DNA of 64,000 nt from Lacrimispora sphenoides (GTDB taxonomy: Bacteria > Bacillota > Clostridia > Lachnospirales > Lachnospiraceae), in NCBI RefSeq assembly GCF_900105215.1, contig NZ_FOIP01000001.1, positions 434,001 through 498,000 on the forward strand. Reading direction: 5' to 3'. The position numbers and the translations under genes were made by a program. Shown piece by piece: positions 63,923 to 64,000 of the stretch (positions are counted from its first letter, which is position 1; every line of letters begins with the position of its first letter). Under the pieces are notes generated by a model, which was given only the letters and a program-made list of their open reading frames with translations, had not been told where the DNA came from and searched no databases.

Positions 63923-64000
63923 TATGCTACCTCCATATTAATTACAATAGCCACCGGATTATTTAATTCCGATGGCTTTTAGCAAAATATTTTATTTATA

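Noticed and set aside
1..64000. CRISPR array
   Set aside because: No regular 25-40-bp repeats with unique spacers, and no cas genes. The short phased repeats near the integrases have 10-12-bp periods.
40301..64000. A complete, inducible prophage
   Set aside because: Only isolated phage genes are present (tape-measure end, gp10-like, HNH-like). There is no terminase, portal, capsid, holin or lysin in the window.

Overview
The window looks like a chromosome segment of a Gram-positive clostridial bacterium of the Lachnospiraceae, closest in feel to the Lacrimispora / Clostridium saccharolyticum group. The basis is the gene content (Rex, a YesM/YesN two-component pair with carbohydrate ABC genes, CbiK, a GerMN lipoprotein), strong AGGAGG ribosome-binding sites and a moderate-GC core. 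Species cannot be fixed from sequence reading alone.

Positions 1-40300 are an ordinary core chromosome, almost all on the minus strand. In window order they hold: an AI-2E-type exporter; holA; comEC, which seems to start at an ATA codon; a GerMN lipoprotein and a sensor kinase; a DegV protein; an ABC exporter; an unknown 415-aa protein; the glycolytic run gpmI, tpiA, pgk, gap, with hairpins between the genes; an Na/Pi cotransporter; an acetyltransferase; and a carbohydrate uptake cluster (two permeases, a binding lipoprotein, AraC-type regulator, YesM-type kinase). A short plus-strand block follows (PHP phosphatase, sdaAB, sdaAA). Then come argH, yfhO and gtrA, apbE overlapping cbiK, an iron alcohol dehydrogenase, and queA-rex-lysR. 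Several genes have -35/-10 pairs at 17-bp spacing. A 57-nt twin-hairpin element occurs twice, just upstream of pgk and of gtrA.

A tRNA-Arg(CCG) gene at 40301 marks the edge of an AT-rich mobile island that runs to the end of the window. A 28-bp direct repeat of the tRNA 3' end recurs at 54569 with one mismatch, so the first integrated element spans about 40.35-54.6 kb. A second, related element begins there. Element 1 keeps an intact tyrosine integrase, but its small excisionase-like gene has lost the ATG. Element 2 has an integrase with two nonsense mutations and a frameshift, but its excisionase-like gene keeps the ATG. A 113-aa phage-type gene is present in three copies. The second copy stands next to an IS256-family element inserted in a hairpin loop with an 8-bp target duplication.

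The most unusual part is a set of modular cassettes inside the island (about 45.6-51.3, 58.1-59.5 and 59.9-60.7 kb). Most are preceded by a 3' fragment, or in one case a split full-length copy, of a phage HNH/AP2-like gene. Three carry a near-identical 46-bp block at the promoter, then a secreted-protein gene, then a candidate partner (an immunity-like protein or a membrane protein), and usually a hairpin terminator. One encodes a signal-peptide protein with a polymorphic-toxin-like C-terminus followed by a probable immunity protein. Others carry paralogous secreted beta-rich proteins, several broken by nonsense or frameshift. The far right holds a split GyrI-like protein, a secreted lipase and more decayed genes. 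The right end of the island is not in the window.
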